This document shows, piece by piece, positions 58,591 through 64,000 of a DNA stretch of 64,000 nucleotides. The position numbers and the translations under genes were made by a program. Source of the stretch: Lampris incognitus (lineage: Eukaryota > Chordata > Actinopteri > Lampriformes > Lampridae); assembly GCF_029633865.1 (NCBI RefSeq), contig NC_079223.1:4035521-4099520 (forward strand). Reading direction: 5' to 3'. A model generated the notes under the pieces. The model saw only the letters and a list, made by a program, of their open reading frames with translations, had not been told where the DNA came from and searched no databases. Each line of letters starts with the position of its first letter. Positions within the stretch are counted from its first letter, which is position 1.

Positions 58591-60210
58591 GAATCAATTT
58601 TATTACAGCACTCTATACCCCGCTTTCACTGGAGCCCAACCAGATGCTGTAGTATGGGTTGTTTATAGTCGCAGATACACCCTGTACCAGACACACATTC
58701 ACTTTGCCAAGTTAGCTGGAATTGTCCGCCACGATGAGCACAAACTGTCTTTGAGTCGCGTCAAATTTAATAGCCACGTAATCCACTCTTTTTTTTTCTA
58801 TCTATCTTACTCAGATTGTTGCATGAAGCTAGTTGTTGCTACTGATTAAGTGATGTATTTCAGTGGGGTGGGATGCATATAGCAAACATCCATTAGACAC
58901 ATTTGGATAGATGTTTCTGTGTGTCCTCATCCAGACTGCATAGGTGGAGGTGCAATTTCATGCCAAAATGGACGCCAGAATTGTCCAGCACCTACAGATC
59001 TGTATCAACACATGCTCAGCTGCTCCAACCCAACCATCTCGGCGTGGGCGAGTCCAGTTTGAGCCATGAAATCACCAAACGGACACAGGCGGGAGAAGTT
59101 CACCTGGCGCTCGAGGGTCTGCCGTCTGCCGGCCCGTTGTCTGTGAGAAGCCTGCACTCACATCGTCTCCATTTGGTTGACGGTGCGAGATGAGATACTG
59201 GCCTTTCCTGGCCCAGGTTTTGGATGTTTCTCACCTCTTGGCAGGACCTGTTTAATCAGAGCTTTTCATTGTTTACCCTCGCTGCTGTTATATTTGGCAA
59301 CTGCACCTGGTGGGCATGGGTGGTAGATCATTTGGGGTGCATCTCACAGTTCACACTGCATAAGACCACTTCACTCACCGGACATGTTGTTATGGGATGT
59401 GGTGTTAGTGAAGTTACTCTTGAAAGTTTGGATTCAGGGGGCTTGGATGCCGAATGCTGTCTCCCAAGCACTCTGTCTCCTTTGCCCAGGTAAGACAGAC
59501 AGCAGTGAGGCTTGTGCCCTGTTTATCATGTGCTCTGAAGGTCTGACATGTGGTCCACAACGCAGTCTGCAGGGTCCTTACAGGTGTCTTTTTTTCCGGA
59601 TTTTTTCTCCCTGGTTGTATCCAACCAGTAACCCCACTCTTCTGAGCCACCCCCCCTACTGATCCAGGGAGGGCTGCGGTCGGGGCGCCTTTTCAGGAGG
59701 GAGGGGGAACTGGGGGGAATAGCGTGATCCTCCCACGTGCTACGTCCCCCTGGTGCAACTCCTCACTGTCAGGTGAAAAGAAGTGGCTGGTGACGCCACA
59801 TGTATGGGAGGAGGCATGTGGTAGTCTGCAGCCCTCCCTGGATCAGCAGAGGGGGCGGAGCAGAGACCGGGACGGCTCGGAAGGGGAGATTGGGGAGAAA
59901 AATCCCAAAAAATAAAAACCATGTATGATTCATATGGAAGGAAGTGGTGTCCGAGTTGAGGAGACAAGCCTTGTGTAGCAGCAGACCGTGTCAGTTGCTA
60001 TATAGCTCAACATTTTACTTTCTTTCTTTCCTCAGTTCAGCTGCGCTGGTTGTCTTCTCTTCTGCCAGGGTGCACAGGTGCAGTCTGGGCTGTTTCTGGC
60101 CTTGTGCAGCCTTATTTTTAAAAGATGTATTTAAAGGTCACCCAAAAAGTAACTTAAAATAACGAGGTGAGGTCAATGGGCTGATGTGGTGGTACAGCTG
60201 CTGCAGTCTG
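58591..60210. other. sequence between SINE head and ACATGT array
   Basis: Apart from the inverted SINE pair at 59593-59915, no exon or repeat was recognised. Upstream col21a1 exons were looked for and not found. Confidence 0.4.
59593..59915. mobile_element. two SINE family A fragments in inverted orientation
   Basis: 59593-59670 matches the SINE tail on the minus strand (CTCCCTGGTTGTATCCAACC to CAGGGAGGGCTGC). It switches directly to plus-strand body at about 59675 (GGTCGGGGCGCC) and runs to the tail GGGGAGAAAAATCCC. The outer parts form an inverted repeat of about 80 bp. No tRNA-like head remains. Confidence 0.8.
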
Positions 60211-62421
60211 TACCACATGTAACACATGTACCATATGTAACACATGTACCACATGTAACACATGTACCACATGTACTATATGTCCCACATATAACACATG
60301 TACCACATGTAACACATGTACCACATGTACCATATGTACCACATGTACTATATGTCCCACATATAACACATGTACCACATGTAACACGTACCACATATAA
60401 CACATGTACAACATGTACTATATGTCCCACATATAACACATGTACAACATGTACTATATGTACCACATATAACACATGTACAATATGTACCACATATAAC
60501 ACATGTACAACATGTACTATATGTACCACATATAACACATGTACCACATGTAACACATGTACCACATGTACCATATGTACCACATGTACCACATGTACTA
60601 TATGTCCCACATATAACACATGTACCACATGTACCACATATAACACATGTACAACATGTACTATATGTCCCACATATAACACATGTACAACATGTACTAT
60701 ATGTACCACATATAACACATGTACAATATGTGCCACATATAACACATGTACCACATGTAACACATGTACCACATATAACACATGTACCACATGTACTATA
60801 TGTCCCACATATAACACATGTACAATATGTACTATATGTCCCACACATAACACATGTACCACAACATATAACACATGTACCACATGTACCACATGTACTA
60901 TATGTCCCACATATAACACATGTACCACATGTACTATATGTCCCACATATAACACATGTACAATATGTACTATATGTCCCACATATAACACATGTACAAC
61001 ATGTACTATATGTACCACATGTAACACATGTACCACATATAACACATGTACCACATGTAACACATGTACCACATATAACACATGTACCATATGTAACACA
61101 TGTACCACATATAACACATGTACCACATGTAACACATGTACCACATGTAACACATGTACCACATATAACACATGTACCACATATAACACATGTACAACAT
61201 GTACTATATGTACCACATATAACACATGTACCACAAGCACCACATGTACAACATGTAACACATGTACCACAACATGTAACACATGTACCACATGTACCAC
61301 ATATAACACATGTACCACATATAACACATGTACCACATGTACTATATGTCCCACATATAACACATGTACAACATGTACTATATGTACCACATATAACACA
61401 TGTACAATATGTACTATATGTACCACATATAACACATGTACCACATGTACCACATATAACACATGTACCACATGTACCACATGTACTATATGTACCACAT
61501 ATAACACATGTACCACATATAACACATGTACAACATGTACTATATGTACCACATGTACCACAAGCACCACATGTACAACATGTAACACATGTACCACAAC
61601 ATGTACCACATGTAACACCTGTACCACAACATATAACACATGTACCACATGTACTATATGTACCACATATAACACATGTACAATATGTACTATATGTACC
61701 ACATATAACACATGTACAATATGTACTATATGTACCACATATAACACATGTACACCATGTACTATATGTCCCACATATAACACATGTACCACATGTACTA
61801 TATGTACCACATATAACACATGTACAATATGTACCGCATATAACACATGTACCACATGTGACACAAGCACCACATGTAACACATGTAACACAACATGTAA
61901 CACATGTAACACATGCACCACAACATGTAACATGTACCACATGTAACACGTGTACCACAACATGTAACACATGTACCACAACATGTAACACATGTACCAT
62001 ATGTAACACATGTACCACAAGCATCACATGTAACACATGTAACATGTGTACCACAACATGTAACACATGTACCACATGTAACACGTGTACCACAACATGT
62101 AACACATGTACCACATGTAGCACGTGTACCACAACATGTAACACATGTACCACAAGCACCACATGTAACACATGTACCATATGTAACACATGTACCACAA
62201 GCACCACATGTAACACATGTAACACATGTACCACAACATGTAACACATGTACCACAAGCACCACATGTAACCCGTGTACCACAAGCACCACATGTAACCC
62301 GTGTACCATAAGCACCACATGTAACTCATGTACCACATGTACATGTACCACATGTACCACAAGCACCACATGTAACACATGTACCACAACATGTAACGCA
62401 TGTACGACAAGCACCATATGT
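60211..62421. repeat. ACATGT-rich satellite, 9-bp based
   Basis: Built from CACATGTAC / CACATATAA / CATGTAACA words of about 9 bp, with local higher-order blocks such as TACTATATGTCCCACATATA. ACATGT is self-complementary, so the array is dense in short palindromes. Long open frames on both strands (VLYVVHIVH-like or TCTTYNTCT-like) are artefacts. Confidence 0.93.
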
Positions 62422-62499
62422 TCTTATCACAACATCCCAGGTTCAAGTCTGGCTCAGGACCTTGACATGGTCATCATAAGGGATCTTATGCACTCACTC

Positions 62500-63672
62500 A
62501 GTCTTTCTCTCTCTTTCTCACCCCACATCTCCTCTCTCCTCCCTCTTCACTCACTCTCCTCTCTCTCCACTTTCTCCCCACTCTCTCCGTCTCCTCTCCA
62601 CTCTCTCCTCTCTCTCCTCCTTCTCTCTCCACTCTCTCCTCCCTGTCTTTCCTGTCTCTCCTCTCACTGTACTCCCTCTCTCCCCTCTCTCCTCCTTCTC
62701 TCCTCTCTTGCCACTCTACTCCCTCTCTCCACTCTCTCTCCTTTCTCTCCCTCTCTCCGTTCTCTCCTCTCCTCCCTCCCTCCGCTCTCTCTCTCTCCAC
62801 TCTCTCTCTCCTCCTTTTCTCCTTTCTGTCCTCTCTCTCCTCCCTCTCTCCGCTCTCTCTCTCTCCCTCCCTTTGGCTTGACTTGGGGTTCTGTGATGGA
62901 AGAGGACTATGTTGATATTCTCAAAAGATGTGCCATTGTTACATTTTGTTTTCCTGTTCTCTCTCTGTCTGTCTGTCTGTCTCTCTCTGTCTGTCTCCGT
63001 CTCTCTTCTGCTCTTTCTCTCTCGCTGTCTCATTCTCTGTCTGTCTCTGTCTCTCTTCTGCTCTTTCTCTCTCGCTGTCTCATTCTCTGTCTGTGTGTCT
63101 CTGTCTCTCTCTTGCTCTTTCTCTCTCTCTGTCTTATTCTCTGTCTGTCTCTCTGTCTCATTCTCTGTGTGTCTCTCTGTCTTATTCTCTGTCTGTCTCT
63201 CTGTCTCATTCTCTGTGTGTCTCTCTGTCTCATTCTCTGTCTGTGTGTCTCTCTGTCTCTCTCTTGCTCTTTCTCTCTCTCTGTCTCATTCTCTGTCTGT
63301 GTCTCTGTCTCTCTTGCTCTTTCTCTCTCTCTGTCTCATTCTCTGTCTGTGTGTCTCTGTCTCTCTTGCTCTTTCCCTCTCTCTGTCTCATTCTCTGTGT
63401 GTGTCTCTGTCTCTCTTGCTCTTTCTCTCTCTCTGTCTCATTCTCTGTGGGTCTCTCTGTCTCTCTCTTCCGCTCTTTCCCTCTCTCTGTCTCATTCTCT
63501 GTGTGTGTCTCTGTCTCTTGCTCTCTCTCTCTCTGTCTCATTCTCTGTGTGTCTCTCTCTTGCTCTTTCTCTCTCTCTGTCTCATTCTCTGTGTGTCTCT
63601 CTGTCTCTCTCTTCCGCTCTTTCCCTCTCTCTGTCTCATTCTCTGTGTGTCTCTCTGTCTCTCTCTCTCGAG
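62500..63672. repeat. pyrimidine-rich (CTCT/CTGT) tract
   Basis: About 1.2 kb of CTCTCTC and CTGTCTCATTCTCTGTGTGT words, with one unique island at about 62870-62955. The plus strand is almost entirely C/T. Open frames are low-complexity Ser/Leu/Cys strings and not genes. Confidence 0.92.
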
Positions 63673-63848
63673 TGGAAGTGAGTGGAACTGCGAGTGAGTG
63701 AACGGAGTGACAGCGTTTTTTGCTTCGGTGTCAGCGAATATTTCCATGCTTTCTCTTTCCTTTATGTATTTATCTTCGTGATTAGTTTGTTGTTAGGTGG
63801 TTAATTTTTTGGGGTGTAGTTTGGTGGTGCGGTTGGCAGCCGGGCACC

Positions 63849-64000
63849 ATGCCCATTGTCAGTAGTAGTGCGGAGCTGGAGAAGCTGACACGCTGTCATG
63901 CGGTTAAGATATTGCTGCGTGTCGGCTGTTCAGTGGAGGAGGCCAGCTATGCTGTTCAGTGGAGGAGGCCAGCTATGCTGTTCAGTGGAGGAGGCCAGCT
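63849..64000 (+). CDS. LINE-like ORF1 N-terminus, cut by the window edge
   Basis: ATG in context GGCACCATGC begins MPIVSSSAELEKLTRCHAVK then ILLRVGCSVEEAS, resembling the start of the CCHC-knuckle ORF1 of fish non-LTR retrotransposons. A 26-bp unit (GCTGTTCAGTGGAGGAGGCC plus AGCTAT) repeats about three times from 63927 to the edge; 26 is not a multiple of 3, so this copy goes out of frame. The 180 bp upstream may be its 5' UTR. Confidence 0.45.
   Translation, partial: MPIVSSSAELEKLTRCHAVKILLRVGCSVEEASYAVQWRRPAMLFSGGGQ

Noticed and set aside
60173-63697. Long frames rich in VLHVVHVLYV, TCTTYNTCT or SLSVCLS strings
   Set aside because: Low-complexity translations of the ACATGT array and the pyrimidine tract.

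Overview
This window comes from a vertebrate nuclear genome, almost certainly a ray-finned fish. Genes are split into short exons with GT/AG introns, tRNA-derived SINEs and hAT-like DNA transposons are frequent, and minisatellites are very abundant. All three protein genes lie on the minus strand, in the order hmgcll1 - bmp5 - col21a1 from left to right. This is the same order as human chromosome 6p12.1, and it supports the three identifications.

Layout. (1) About 1-7.4 kb: hmgcll1, an HMG-CoA lyase-like enzyme. Seven coding exons from the ATG at 7354 to the histidine-motif exon at 2246 are present; the last exons lie off the left edge. (2) 7.4-18.8 kb: intergenic, with microsatellites and a 2-kb array of a 22-bp unit. 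(3) 18.8-33.1 kb: a complete seven-exon bmp5 coding region of 450 codons. Intron 5 holds a 2.3-kb array of a 40-bp unit and intron 1 a 12-bp array. Just upstream of the ATG is a 24-bp array whose units each carry a tiny ATG-to-stop reading frame on the bmp5 sense strand. (4) 36.9-51.3 kb: the 3' half of col21a1, a FACIT collagen. Seventeen exons join in frame to 422 codons plus a stop; the N-terminal part lies off the right edge or was not seen. (5) 52.5-58.6 kb: nested transposons. A SINE is split by a hAT-like element, which was itself split by a second hAT-like element with a perfect 8-bp target duplication, and which carries about 4.8 kb of a 27-bp satellite. (6) 58.6-64 kb: an inverted SINE pair, an ACATGT-rich array, a long pyrimidine tract, and the 5' end of a LINE-like ORF at the right edge.

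The most unusual item is a pair of small LTR elements (1745-2161, and a three-LTR tandem copy at 44531-45215). They have TG...CA LTRs of about 137-162 bp, a primer binding site matching tRNA-Leu(CAA), a polypurine tract, internal regions of only about 103-118 bp, and matching target duplications. Their LTRs contain a tRNA-like block with pol III A and B boxes at tRNA spacing. This is a terminal-repeat retrotransposon in miniature whose architecture recalls plant Cassandra elements, but with a tRNA-type rather than a 5S-type promoter.

The genes do not form an operon or one pathway: a ketone-body or leucine-catabolism type lyase, a secreted TGF-beta family morphogen, and an extracellular matrix collagen. 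Their proximity is conserved synteny. Very long open frames in the satellite arrays on both strands are repeat artefacts, not genes.
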